Source: Sympetrum striolatum (lineage: Eukaryota; Arthropoda; Insecta; Odonata; Libellulidae). From it: a stretch of 64,000 nt of DNA. The DNA lies in NCBI GenBank assembly GCA_947579665.1, contig OX388343.1, forward strand, positions 102,987,657 to 103,051,656, written 5' to 3'. The translations under genes were made by a program, and so were the position numbers. The notes under the pieces are model-generated. The model was not told where the DNA came from. It made no database searches and saw nothing but the letters and a program-made list of their open reading frames with translations. This document shows, one piece after another, positions 1 through 11,164 of the stretch. Positions within the stretch are counted from its first letter, which is position 1, and each line of letters opens with the position of its first letter.

Positions 1-500
1 CTTAAACAGTGTAGTACAAGAAGTGAAAAATAGTGACTTTGCTGGGACTCGAAGCCAAGCACACCACTCTAAAGGATGTAGCTTTGTAGATTATTAGATA
101 AGATACTAGTATTTTAGTGGTTGGAATGACGGTAATTTTGGATTGGATTGGTTTACCCGTCCGGAATGTGAGAGACCCGGGTTCGTGTCCGAGTCAAGTC
201 ACTATTATTTCACTTCTCGTAAACACCTTTTTTGTTATTCGATGCATTATGAATTTGGATTTGTTTGTCTTTAAGGATTAATGGAGATCTGCAATCTATT
301 CACATATCGAAACTGCCCAGGTATGATGTGACTACGCAGAGAAAAACATCACCGGAGATCCACATGGAGACGTCGGAGTTCAAACTTAAGGTAATGAGAA
401 TTTTTAATTAATCCGAATCGCTGTATTTCACCTTCTGGCCTTTTTAAACATAGAAATAGAGAAGTACGTCTATTCTACGATCTCAATCTTAAACATTTAT
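1..500 (+). repeat. Repeat R1, copy 1 (left end outside the window)
   Basis: This is the 3' part of a dispersed repeat that recurs at 2030-2985 and 5630-6520. Shared landmarks are the B-box-like GGTTCG-type arms, the string around 'cttctcgtaaacacctt', the 'tttgtctttaaggattaatgg' stretch cut at 280, and a terminal 'gtctattctacgatctcaat' segment near 470-485. The tRNA-like core spans about 29-205: an inward 'gggactcgaa' at 46 and an outward 'gggttcgtgtccgag' near 180, with T-rich flanks. It carries extra sequence between the two arms compared with copy 2. No protein is encoded. Confidence 0.7.
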
Positions 501-734
501 TTGGTTCATATTAGTATAACGTCATCGTCGTCATCAATATCGCTCCCCCAAAGGGATACTATGTTATTGGTGCCTTCCTTATATAAAAATTTATCCACAT
601 GTATAACTCGAATGATTAAAAAATAAATGACTTACCTACTATTAAAATATTTTGGTTCAAATAGATAAATTATGGTTCAAGAAGGGTTTGAACCGGCTCC
701 CGATTAGAGACACTTCAAAAAAAAAAAAACAGCA
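501..734. other. AT-rich stretch without recognised feature
   Basis: No convincing reading frame, RNA or repeat was recognised here. A short A-run lies at about 716-729 next to the SINE dimer. Confidence 0.4.
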
Positions 735-1140
735 GACTGTGTGCCCTCTTAATTTATGGGCGTTATCGAATTTCCAGGCCCTTTGCTTCAAATTGAACTT
801 TTTCAATTTCTGCATCTTTCTTAATGATAAAGTGCTTTTGCATATTAGCTCCCACCGGGAATTGATCCAGGGACCACTTTCATCAAACGCGCTGTCCACA
901 TGACTATCCGGGAGCGTTGACACGTTGATAAAACAGCACATCTGTTTGCCCTCTTAACTTTTTGGCGTTGTTGAATTACAAGCCACATGGCTTCAAATTC
1001 AACTTTTTCAAATTTTCTGTATCTTACTTAATGAGAAAAAGTACTTTTGCAAATTGGCCCCCTCCGGGAATTGAACCCGGAACCGCTTTCACCAAAGGCG
1101 AACGCGCTGTCCACAGGACTATCCGGGATCCCTGACTGGT
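735..1140 (-). repeat. Tandem dimer of a tRNA-derived SINE (minus strand)
   Basis: Two successive ~205 bp units (about 735-935 and 936-1140) share the same order of blocks: 'tgccctcttaa', 'ggcgtt.tt.gaatt', 'cttcaaatt.aacttttt', 'agt(g/a)cttttgca', then a tRNA-like end. On the minus strand the second unit reads as a tRNA-like sequence: A box near 'ATAGTCCTGTGGACAGCG', an anticodon-arm-like CGCCTTTGGTG, then a clear B box GGGTTCAATTCCCGG with a matching T stem. The loop could be read as a TTG anticodon (Gln-like), but the acceptor stem does not pair well, so I call a SINE head and not a functional tRNA. The first unit is more decayed (B box altered to GGATCAATTCCCGG). Only the 5' (tRNA) end and an AT-rich body are visible. 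Confidence 0.65.
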
Positions 1141-2029
1141 TGATATTTTTTCTTAAGTGGTCGTTCAATATTGGTGAAAAATAAAAGGCGTGGATTAAAA
1201 TTAATTACGGTCAGACTATTAAAAATACATACTTAATGTACTTTGGAATTAAAAGAGATCGTTTGACATTATTCGATCTTTCATACCCTAAAATAATGTA
1301 ATTGATTTTAAAATTAAAACAATAAAGAGTCAAAGATAGATAAAAACGGACGCGGTGGCGCGCGGGTCTTTTGAATTTAAAATTTACGATAATAATTGAT
1401 TGAAATCAGAGGATACAAATAGTGAAAGTTTTGAAAATGAATAAAAAAATAATTAATTAAGAACATATAAGTAAAAAAATGAGATATACGCGTAGTTGCT
1501 TATTCCTGGGTTAAAATAAGAGTTACAAGCCATAGTTAGAGTTAGAGAGAGCCATACTTGGGCTTTTATATTTAGGGCAGCAATCCCTTGGGGAGTCCCA
1601 CATATTTCGGAAGAGCTCGGAAGGTCCTTGAAAAAGACGATCATTTAAATTTCTAACAGCTTCTTTTAACACTGTTTCCATTGGCTTGAGTTTGTGTCCC
1701 CAATAAATGCCCTTCATAGACAGTTATTTTCGGAACTCTTAAAATGTTTTTTGTAGTCGTCCTCTCGAACGTACTTAATTAGTATAATATGGTGGGAAAA
1801 CAGTATTGCCAAGCCGGGCTCGCATACGTCAGTATTGATCTGATCATCCTATTGAGTAATAGAATTTTACGCTATCAAATTTAAATTTATTTACCGAAAA
1901 TATAATTAATCAAGATAATATATTGGATTTTTTTAGAAATTTTTATGGAATTATGACTCCGCTGATTTACTGTCCCAATTCAGAAAGTGAGATAATAATC
2001 GTTACGAAGTTTGAATCCTTATCGTTTCG
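1141..2029. other. No gene; weak similarity of 1880-1970 to 3090-3180
   Basis: The stretch is AT-rich. A block around 'gaaaatataa.taatc.agataatatattgga' at 1895-1930 resembles 3110-3145. R1 may therefore be longer than the part annotated, or tandemly arranged. Nothing else was recognised. Confidence 0.35.
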
Positions 2030-2985
2030 CAGTAGTCTTCAGTTCTTCTCAAGTCTACGGAATGAATGTTAAGTTCAGTATCTCTCTCACCAGAATAACT
2101 TTCATTTCTTACCGGAATCATTTGTAAATTTAATATTGAGTGATACTTTTTTCAGGAATCTTATTCAACTTAGAAGAATCGGAATTGAGAGCAAGATTTA
2201 TTCAATCATTCGTTACCTTTCGTCACAAACGAATCTCTGAGAATGGGATGAAATTTTAGGGAAACATTTATTCTAATTTTAAGGATTAAATTTCCGAATT
2301 GATTTTTCGATTGATACTTCTTATAAAGGTAACCAGATTTTCAAAACTAACGGAAATGTGTTTTCAAAACAACGGATTTCCTCATTTGGAAAATTATTAT
2401 TTTTGTTATACATACAGATTCATACCTCTTAAGGAAAATACTTATTTCTCAACATACGATGGTAAGGAAGTTTTACTTAGCAGAGAAAAGCGTGTGACTT
2501 GAAAATGTTGTGCGAGAAGGAAAAAATAGTGACTTGGCTGGGACTCGAACCTAGGTCTCATCCCCAGTAAGCGGCTAGGAAGTTTAGTGGTTAAAATACC
2601 CGTCCGGAAAGTGAGAGACCCGGGTTCGATTCCCAGTCAAGTCATTATTTTTTGCTTCTCGTAAACACCTTTATTGTTATTGGATGCATAATTTATTTGG
2701 ATTTGTTTGTCTTTAAGGATTAATGGAGAGCTGCAATCGATTCATATCGATACTGCCCTGGTGTGATGTGACTTCGCAGAGAGAAAGCAGCACCGGAAAT
2801 GGAGGCATCGCGACGGAGTTCAAATTTAAGGTGATGATAACTTTCAATTACCCCGAATTACTCTTAATTACTCACTGTACTTCAATTTTCAGACTTTTTA
2901 AACACATAAATATTGAAGTACGTCTATTCTACGATCTCAATCTTAAAAATGTACTTGGTTCTAGTTAATATAATGTTCTACTCGT
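2030..2985 (+). repeat. Repeat R1, copy 2 (best preserved)
   Basis: This ~950 bp repeat matches 5630-6520 along its length and 1-500 in its second half. Shared markers in order: 'cagttcttctcaagt' near 2039, 'tttcttacc' near 2105, 'tttcctcatt' near 2377, the 'gatgg.aa.g.agtt..actta' block near 2457-2480, the tRNA-like core at 2521-2653, 'gatgcat' at 2682, 'atggagagctgcaatc' near 2723, and 'tctattctacgatctcaat' near 2924. Small open frames inside it are not conserved between copies, so I treat it as non-coding. Confidence 0.75.
2521..2653. other. Head-to-head tRNA-like module with outward T-runs
   Basis: Two inverted arms of about 27 bp (2527-2553 and 2620-2647) each contain a T-arm/B-box: GGTTCGAGTCCCAGC reading left and GGGTTCGATTCCCAG reading right, each followed by CAAGTCA and then a six-T run (A-run 2521-2526 on the plus strand; T-run 2648-2653). 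Between them lies a rightward A-box-like TTTAGTGGTTAAAATACC at 2583-2600. A weaker leftward A-box-like TAGCCGCTTACTGG can be read on the minus strand. In principle this could drive divergent RNA polymerase III transcription. That is inference: the anticodon arms are poor and no functional tRNA is claimed. Confidence 0.55.
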
Positions 2986-3306
2986 ACGTAAATGTGGTAA
3001 TTATCAACCACCTGTTCGGAGTGTAATTTTAAATACACCAGTGAATTACAACTTCAAAGACGACGGAATTAACTTAAGTTACAAGAAATGTAATATTAAA
3101 ATTATTTATGAAAATATAAATAATCCAGAAAATTTATTGGATCTTTCATTAGAAATTTTAATTGTTGAGTTCAACAATCACTTTTGTCGTTAGGGAATTG
3201 TTTAGGCCCACGAAATTACTCAAACGTTCCTTAATTTTTGTCTGAATTCTAGCCTTTTCGGTCTGAAAACGATACTCTACGACCGATAAAAGAATTTATG
3301 TTCACA

Positions 3307-3438
3307 AGGAAAAACGGACTTGAAAAAAGTCTGACAGGGCCGGGAATCGAATCTAACCGGGATCTTCCTCCCGGTTAGAGGAAGATCCCGGGTTCGATTC
3401 CCGGCACTGTCAGACTTTTTTCAAGTCCTTTTTTCCTT
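3307..3438. other. Near-perfect 132 bp hairpin built of two tRNA-like 3' halves
   Basis: The arms 3307-3370 and 3378-3438 are reverse complements except for a 3-base difference and a few mismatches, around a 7-base loop CCGGTTA (3371-3377). The innermost 10 bp stem (GATCTTCCTC / GAGGAAGATC) with a 7-base loop has the size of an anticodon arm. Outside it, the right arm has GGGTTCGATTCCCGG, then CACTGTCAGAC and a T6 run. The left arm, read outward, has the same B-box block and T-run. It is much better preserved than surrounding DNA. It may be a recent inverted duplication of a tRNA 3' half or a small mobile hairpin. Confidence 0.75.
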
Positions 3439-3984
3439 GGGAATTTTCCTGAGTGCACGCCCTTATGCGCAAAGTCACCTTAACTCTTTCCTTATTAATG
3501 TATGTTCAATTTCCTTTCTTTCCGTGTTCATCTCGACTTCGTACGACCAGTATTTCTGATTTAATTTCGCGAAAGAAAAAATGTCTGCAATCGATCAAAA
3601 CGAGCTCTACGTGCATTTCTTGGGTGCACAAACCTTTTTGGTTTGGCAGGACCTTATATTAAGTTTCTCACAAACAAATTTTGTAATGGATCATATTTAG
3701 CTCATATCATTACCAAAAGTGCAACGTAACTTGTCACAATAATTGTAAACTTTTACATTCTGTCAGCGATCTACTCTTTCGTATTCAATCCATAAAATTT
3801 AATTATTTTTCAATAGTTTCCTATGTCTTTTTAAGCGATAAAATCAGAGGAATAATTTGTAACAAAAAAAGAATACCACGTTAAAAATTCCATTTAATCA
3901 TGTGTTATCATCACGTAAAACGATTTCATGTAATGATATTAATACTGTATACAACACCTAATTTATTATATTTAACTATATGCT
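3439..3984. other. No gene recognised
   Basis: The stretch is AT-rich with one short open frame at 3453-3662 that shows no recognisable domain and no splice context. I see nothing else in it. Confidence 0.4.
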
Positions 3985-4450
3985 TTTTTCTTTCAAAGGA
4001 GTCCAAATTTGAGTGGGTTACCTCGAATTTTCAGAATTTTAAGGCGGATTTAAACTTTAGACATAAATTTCTAATTTTCGCTCTATTTTTCGTAAGCGTT
4101 TTTGAAAACTTGGAAAATTTTTACACATTTGGTGAAATATCGTTGTAATCTTTAAAAAAAGTTAAAATTCGACTAGGTTTCCCCGAGCTTTGAGTATTTT
4201 TAGTCGAAAAACATTTAAATGTTCGACCGAAATTTCGCGTTTTTGCTCTTTTTCGTATATTTCATGTCGAATTGGATAGTTTTTATCACATTTGGTGTAA
4301 TCTCGTCGACACTATAATACGAGAACAACTTTGATTAGGTTATTCGAACTTCGTGTATTCTTAAGCGAAAAAATAACGTAAATTTTCTACTGAAATATCG
4401 CATGTTTCACCCTTTTTTTCGTAAACATTTTGATAAAGAAGATAAATCAT
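3985..4450. repeat. ~165 bp tandem repeat, about 2.8 diverged units
   Basis: The block 'ttttcgta(a/t)...' recurs at about 4089, 4252 and 4419 (spacing 163 and 166). It is preceded each time by 'aattt(c/t)..ttt(c/t)gc(t/a)' and followed by a 'cacatttggtg(a/t)aat' type segment in the first two units. The array abuts the left end of the inverted-repeat element at 4490. Confidence 0.55.
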
Positions 4451-4489
4451 GTATTATCCCGATGGATCTCTTCAGTAGTTTTACACCCG

Positions 4490-7461
4490 GATTCACCCAA
4501 GTTTTCCCGATATAATGACATTTATCCTGTATCGGTAGTTGAATTTATAATTACGCGATTACTTTTAATTAATAATAAAATAATGAGTACTCTTAAAGAC
4601 TATACCTAATAAGACTGCATCTCTTTATTTTCAGGTATCCGATATTTGGAATGATTCTGGTCTGATAAATACTCTGCTGGTTTTTCTCTCCGATTGGGAA
4701 AGTGAATCTTCGAGGCAAGTGAATGTCACGACCAAGGTCACGAGACAGCTGATTATCTAAAAGTTGGTAAACAAGGATCAACTCAAGGCGTGAGTTGATT
4801 TTTATATTGATGTTTTTGAAAATTCGAATGGAAAACTTTTATTGATAATCTCCCATTCCAATGCTTAACCCTGCATTAGTCCCCTAAAAAATACGTAATT
4901 TGTCTTTTGGGGAAAAAATGACAACATAAATCTCTGAATCTTTAAGACCTCTTTCAATGGTAAATCATTGGATTAAATTTATCGTAGTTCATGAATGGTT
5001 ATTTAAAAAAATTAATGTATCGATATGTTTCCTATTAAGAATTGAACTGAAGAACTGGAATTCAGTGAAACTGAAGGTCACGCGACATCTGTTTGTTTTG
5101 AGATCACAAGGCCCTTTCATTTTCCCCATGCTAGAAAGCATTTTGCCTTCACCTTGACCTTCTTTATCAGAACTACTCTTGTTTTCAAAAAATCTCTATT
5201 TCAAAACATTTATATTTATTGAATCACCGACTCAAATTTCTATCTTTCATTTTCCGACTTTTAGAATAAATATTCGAATTAATTCAGTCGTTGGTCATGT
5301 TTGAACGGATGATAAGGAAATAAGAATGAGTAATTTTTAAAATGAGTCACCTTTCGCTTTAAATTACCACTTAAGCTTCAGCTTTACTTTCCCTACCTTT
5401 TTAACACTCATTAACACTTGCGAGATATCACTATTGGTTATCCTTACCTATTTCGTGATTCAAATTCATTGGCGAGTCTAGTGTTACATACGAATTCATT
5501 ACTATTAATGTACAGGAAATAGTTAACAGGAGTTTTTATCGTCATTTTTGCTACGCTGACTTTCAGTGAAAATTGAAACACCGCTCGTGTGACAAGATCC
5601 AGGAGCTTGAATTTTTATCTTTTCTCAAAGGGTTTTCAGTTCTTCTCAAGTGTTAAAAATAAGACTTTAAGTTCAATATCTCCTTCATCAGAATTATGTG
5701 TATTTCTTACCACATAACTTTATAATTTAATAATGAGATATGCTAATTGAGGAATTTTAATTCAATTTGGAAGAAAACAATATTAAGAAAGAAATCAAAT
5801 AATGGTAATCTTCTTTCGTAAATGATTGTCTTTTCATCAGATTTGAATTGTGTCAATTATGAATTCTCATTTTAAAGAATGAATTTCTGAATTGATTCTC
5901 TCTGATTGACATTTTGCGTAAAGTTTAGCAGATTTAAAAAATAATAATAAAGGAGATATGTTTCCAAAGTAACGTATTTCCTCATTCAACAAATTAATAA
6001 TTTTATCGCGTATATGCTCCTGGCTGTGAAATAATTTACTCAATTCTTATTAATAAACGATGGAAACGATGTTTGACTTAGTAAAGGAAAGCGTGCGACT
6101 TAACCAAAGAGTTGTAGAGTAAGTAAACAAAGTGACTTGTTCAGGATTCGAACCAAGGTTTTCCATTTTCCTAGTCGTGGCTCGAAGGTATATTGGATAG
6201 AATTCTAGTAGTTAGAATACCACTATTTAGTTAAACATATTTTAATGATTATTTTCTTTCGATGCATTATCAATTTTCATTTTCAATTTTTTTCTTAAGG
6301 TTTGAGGAGAGCTCTAATCTATTCATATCGATATTGCCCAGGAGGACAACTCAATCAAAAGCTACTGGTGCAGAGAAAAACCATCACTGAAGATGCTCAT
6401 GGAGACGCCGGAATTCCAACTTACTGAGAATAGAATGAGAATTAATGAGAGAGAATTGAGGTAATGAGCATTTTTAATTACTCTGAAACACAGTATTACC
6501 TTATGGATTTGAAAAATGTTTCGTGTTTCTTTCATCAAATCCTGTTACATTATTTAAACATTGGTAAATTACGTCCGTGCTATTCAATTATAATAGAAAT
6601 GATTTACCCTAACTTGGTGGTACGCCATTGAAAAGAAATAAAATAATTACACTCTTTGCACTACCTGCTATTAAAAAATTACTATCTGATGGTCCATTTT
6701 TAGTAAAAACACAGTTTATAAACTACAAAGTGATTATTCCTATCCTACGAAATAATTACTACATTGATACATTGATAGCTGTATCTTATGGTATTTGCTT
6801 TCCGATACTAAATTCTTGAGGAAAATGAAAGTGCTAGTGATCTCAAAACAAACAGCTGTCGCGTGACCTTCAGTTTTACTGAATTCCAGTTCTTCAGTTC
6901 AATTCTTGATAGGAAACATATCGATACATTTATTTTTTTAAATAACCATTCATAAACTACGATAAATTTAATCCAATGATTTACCATTGAAAGAGGTCTT
7001 AAAGATTCAGAGATTTATGTTGTCATTTTTTCCCCAAAAGACAAATTACGTATTTTTTACGGGACTAATGCAGGGTTAAGCATTGGAATGGGAGATTATC
7101 AATAAAAGTTTTCCATTCGAATTTTCAAAAACATCAATATAAAAATCAACTCACGCCTTGAGATGATCCTTGTTTACCAACTTTTAGATAATCAGCTGTC
7201 TCGTGACCTTGGTCGTGACATTCACTTGCCTCGAAGATTCACTTTCCCAATTGGTGAGAAAAACCAGCAGAGTATTTATCAGACCAGAATCATTACAAAT
7301 ATCGGATAACTGAAAATAAAGAGATGCAGTCTTATTAGGTATAGTCTTTAAGATTACTCATTTTATTATTAATTAAAAGTCATCGCGTAATTATAAATTC
7401 AACTACCGATACAGTATAAATATCATTATATCGGGAAAACTTGGATGAATCCGGGTGTAAA
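4490..7461. mobile_element. ~3.0 kb element with ~640 bp terminal inverted repeats, non-autonomous
   Basis: The left arm 4490-5125 and right arm 6820-7461 are reverse complements over almost their full length; both begin at the outside with 'tttacacccggattcat'-like sequence. Differences are scattered single bases and a few small indels, for example the right arm has 'ctag' inside the inner 'gatcac..aag/cactttcat' block. The ~1.7 kb centre carries a copy of repeat R1 and no transposase-like frame, so the element is either a non-autonomous DNA transposon or a foldback-type inverted duplication. Target-site duplications could not be identified by eye. A 66-residue open frame in the left arm is a by-product of the arm sequence. 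Confidence 0.75.
5630..6520 (+). repeat. Repeat R1, copy 3, nested inside the 4490-7461 element
   Basis: The order of blocks is the same as in 2030-2985, starting at 'tcagttcttctcaagt' (5637), through 'tttcctcattcaac' (5978), 'gcgtgcgactta' (6090) and 'gatgcattatcaattt' (6260), to 'gagagctctaatctattc' (6306). The tRNA-like core (about 6120-6240) keeps the inward 'aggattcgaacc' but the outward B box is largely lost. This copy is therefore the most decayed. Confidence 0.65.
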
Positions 7462-7469
7462 TTCAATTA

Positions 7470-8023
7470 CTCTAAAATCTGAAAATAATTAAAAACGACA
7501 TTTTAATAAATTCAATCAGGTCAACGTTTAAACCTACAGCCATGGGCAAACATGAACCTGTATCGATAACTTTCGAAACCGCTTATACCGTTACCCACTA
7601 TGCCTCATTACACCCAGTTTGAAAAAAAAACAAATGACTAACTACAAAAGAACGGGTGAAATTTTATACCAGATAACAAAAGAATAGAGCATTATTTTAA
7701 TTTGTTGGTGTAGATTATGCTTATAAAATTCGAACTTAAGAACGGAAACTTAAATATTATGACTGTTGCCTTCGATGAATGGGGTCCCGGGTTCGATTCC
7801 CGGTAAGAGCGTTAGCGTATAATTACCTAAGCTGTCGAAGCACTTTTAACAATGCTTATCATAATTACTTAATAACACCAAGAACCAGGACTATATGTTA
7901 AGCAAATGAGCAAACAATAGATATTATGCATGCATCTGTTTCAAAGGAAAACGAAACTTAATTAGACCGAACACAGGCGATGAATCTCATGCACTAACAC
8001 TATAGATGGATTGCAGTTAACGG
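7470..8023 (+). repeat. Solo segment of repeat family T, with tRNA-like 3' half
   Basis: It matches the left arm of the large inverted repeat (about 26890-27335) and the reverse complement of its right arm (about 31845-32400). Shared landmarks: 'aaacctacagcc' near 7530, 'cgataactttcgaaacc' near 7563, 'cacccagtttgaaaaa' near 7611, and 'gcatgcatctgtttcaaagg' near 7927. At 7780-7804 it contains GGTCCCGGGTTCGATTCCCGG, a complete T arm/B box, followed by an 'agagcgttagcg' tail. The segment stops sharply at 8023, where leader copy A begins. Confidence 0.7.
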
Positions 8024-11000
8024 TACACTTTCCCATAATATCCACATCTACAATTCATAAACTCTAAAGGCTTTATTTTATTTTTCGAAAATAAATTATC
8101 ATGTTATCGAGCTCATACGAATTCGAGAGAGCATTAAACGAGAACTTTTATTTTAATTTTATTGCACGTTATTTCCATTTAATCTTCGATAGAAATAGGA
8201 TTATGTTTTATATTAAATTCCAAATTGTTAAGTTTAAATTTAAGATTATTTGACCATTTTATACTACATATAACTAAAATAGACACTCCTTATGTTAGTA
8301 GCATTGCGTATTTAACTTTTCAATCGCAGAAACAATGTCGTCGTAGTAGAAGTGGATGTCGTTAGATCGATGTGATTTCACTTTCATTAATCTCGTTTTA
8401 ATTCTAGTATCATCTTTAAACTCTTCCCTTTTTCAGATACGCTTACTTTCACTTCCTCATTTTTTCTTACCATAACTCAAGCATTTTAACTACAGAAACA
8501 TGTCCTCACCTCAAGGTCTAGGTTTCCTCAAATTACTTCTATTGCTACGTTTTTTTAGTCGGAAGCCAACTGTCCTCTAATTTGACCTTCAGGTCTTTCC
8601 ACAAGTTCAAGATCTTGTTTTCGTAAACAGTCTCTAAAAATATAATTTATAAAATATAATTATTGATCTCGGATATCACCTTAGTAGCGAAAGCACCAGA
8701 GATTTTATAATTGATAAGATATCGATGAGCTCATAGGTCAATGTCAGGTAGAATATTTATCATTGTTTCACATCTTTCTCTTTGCTGACAATTTTTAAAG
8801 ATATTTAATGAAATGTTTATTTTACGCTCTATTGGACTTCCTGGCATTTTACATTTACAGTCTTACAAAAATTGTAAGTTACTAGTTCGAAATAAGACTT
8901 TAAAATATGAAATAAATATCAATGAGTATGAGACTTAAAAACTTTCTTAAGTGAGAAGTCGTATTTTATGATATTATGTGAACAGTGATGATCGGTAATA
9001 CTATTTTTCGACCTTTTTTGATTATGAGTCTTCGTTTTTTTTTCTTATATTTTTAAATCCATTTTATTTAAAAGTTTAATAAAATTTTGGAACTTTTGTC
9101 ATAATTCAAAAAGCGACTCCTAGAGTCTTTGTCCAAATCCTGTAGATATAATAATATGATTTCAAACTTTTTCGGAAGCGCGGTTTTGCAATCATTAATT
9201 AAGTCGAATGTTAGCGGATGTCCGTCAGTTTATATAATTTTCAACTTTAATCACTAATCAATCTTATTTTTGCATTAATGCCTTAGTTTCAGCCTGCAAA
9301 GCCACAAATATTTCACTATGTCTACCGCATCAATTAATTTACCGTTTCAATTAATTCCCAGTCTTCTTAGTAATTACTGAAGCTATCAATGTAAATATAA
9401 TCTCTAAAGAGAAACCAACGGAGACTCTTTTCTAGAAACAAAAATTCAATTCAGAATAGTGGTAACGGTTTTTAAATTGCTCCGTAAAGGTCATAGAAAA
9501 TCAATAGCCAACAATTAACGCAGCACTTGTGTTCAAGTAAAATGAGAGAATTAAAATTTGAACGTTTTCCAAACTGAAATGCTTGTTAAATGTCATAATT
9601 TTAGGAGAATATTTATTTAAATAATTATTAACTTTTCTATCACAGAAATTGCGACACATTTCTATAAAATATACATACACAGTTCGTCTTTTTAAAGGCT
9701 TTGTTTTATTTTTGAAAAATGGATTGTAAAGACCTTCACTTTATTTCGTTTGCATTACTATTCTAGCAGTAACTACAGTTTTATAATTTCTAATACATCG
9801 ATAAGGTCATACAAATGAGACAAGTACGATATTTATCGCTATTAATCATCATTCTATCTTCCGACTGTTCGTTTAAAATGGTTCGTTTAAAAGTTTTTTC
9901 TAGTTTATGCAAACTCGTGTACTGTTATGCATTTTATGTTTGAGGCCTTAAAGAATGTCTAACTTAGTCATGGTAATGCACAGAAAGGACGAACGGAGAT
10001 CGTGGTCGAAAATATTTGATCGATATTTGAGATGGTAATTCCAGCTTCAATACCTGCAAGATAACATTGATGATGAGAACCTTTCATAACAAGATACTCA
10101 TCCGATTGCATTAACTTCTGCAACTTCGGAAAATGCAAGCGTCCAAATCATAAAAGGTTTTCCATTAAATAGAAGCAGTGTAAGGGACTTGTCGTCTAAG
10201 AATTTTTCCACTCAGTCTAATTATGAATTCCACTTAGATTTTTCTTCGCTTTAACAAACAAAAGTTGTTGATATATTTAATCGCATTGTTAAAATATATA
10301 TATTGCGGATCGCCCAAAAGGATAAATGAAACCGAGGTTTCCTAACTTCGCTTTCAACAAAAAAAACAAAATAAATATGCAATGTAATTTCACATATTTT
10401 GTAATCCCTCAGATATATATTCAGGTATCCAATATAATTATCTTCCACAGCAAATACATGTACCTCTTCATTTCTCTCCAAAACTCAAAATTTATTCATT
10501 TAAACTATATTCTATACAAAGATTTTGCAAAATCTTGAAAATGGAATCACTAAAGTTTCAACGAATTGCCGTCAATGAATTTCTACTTTCGGACTATTTT
10601 TTATGTTATTAGAAATTCAATGTAGATGCTTTATTAGTTTAATGAAGGAAAGCTACTTACGCATGGTTAAATTTATATTTTTCTGAAAAAGAACATATCC
10701 TTCGATTATAAATAAATGTATCCAGTGTTATAATATTCCAAAGTTAAACTTCTTATTCTAATTTTTCACTAAAACTCGCTGTTATTGTTATTAATTATAT
10801 CATATAAAATTATATTGCTAAATCAGATTAAGTAGATCCTCTTAAATTCATTATACATATCGAAGATTTCAAAAGATTAACTTGGAAGTAGTAATCAAAA
10901 TATTAAAGTGGAGTATGGTATTTTCTCAAAACAAGACGCACTCAAATATTAGTTAATTTACATAATAAATTAATAATATTGCATATTCGATATGTATTTA

Positions 11001-11119
11001 TAAAACTACCATCGTACATCATTCAATGTGGATTAATATTGACAATTAATGCATTCCCGATTCTTTCTTTCCCGAGGGACTAACGAGAAAGAACAGCATT
11101 GGAGTATCCCGACAAGGTG
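8024..11119 (+). repeat. 3.1 kb leader, copy A (duplicated at 36138-39287)
   Basis: This block is nearly identical to 36138-39287, from 'tacactttcc' at its left end to 'tatcccgacaaggtg' at its right end. By eye the two differ by scattered substitutions and a few indels. Copy A has an extra ~20 bp near 9892 and lacks a ~55 bp insertion present near 36770 and a ~26 bp insertion near 38240 in copy B. Both copies contain a 70-codon open frame (10326-10538 here), but many differences there change residues and I see no domain, so I do not call a gene. The block always lies directly upstream of the 16 bp minisatellite. Confidence 0.85.
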
Positions 11120-11164
11120 CGGCCTCTGGAAAAAGCGACGGAGGAACAGCGCGCGATGAACGTA

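Noticed and set aside
1040..1135. Functional tRNA gene on the minus strand (Gln-TTG-like)
   Set aside because: The B box and T stem are good, but the acceptor stem does not close and the sequence is one unit of a dimeric repeat, so it is a SINE head.
7780..7804. Complete tRNA gene around the perfect T arm
   Set aside because: Only the 3' half is tRNA-like. No A box or acceptor pairing is seen upstream, and the same segment recurs in the repeat family.
10326..10538. 70-codon frame present in both leader copies (also 38493-38705)
   Set aside because: It is present twice only because the whole 3.1 kb is duplicated. Changes between copies are not biased to silent sites by eye, and no domain is recognised.
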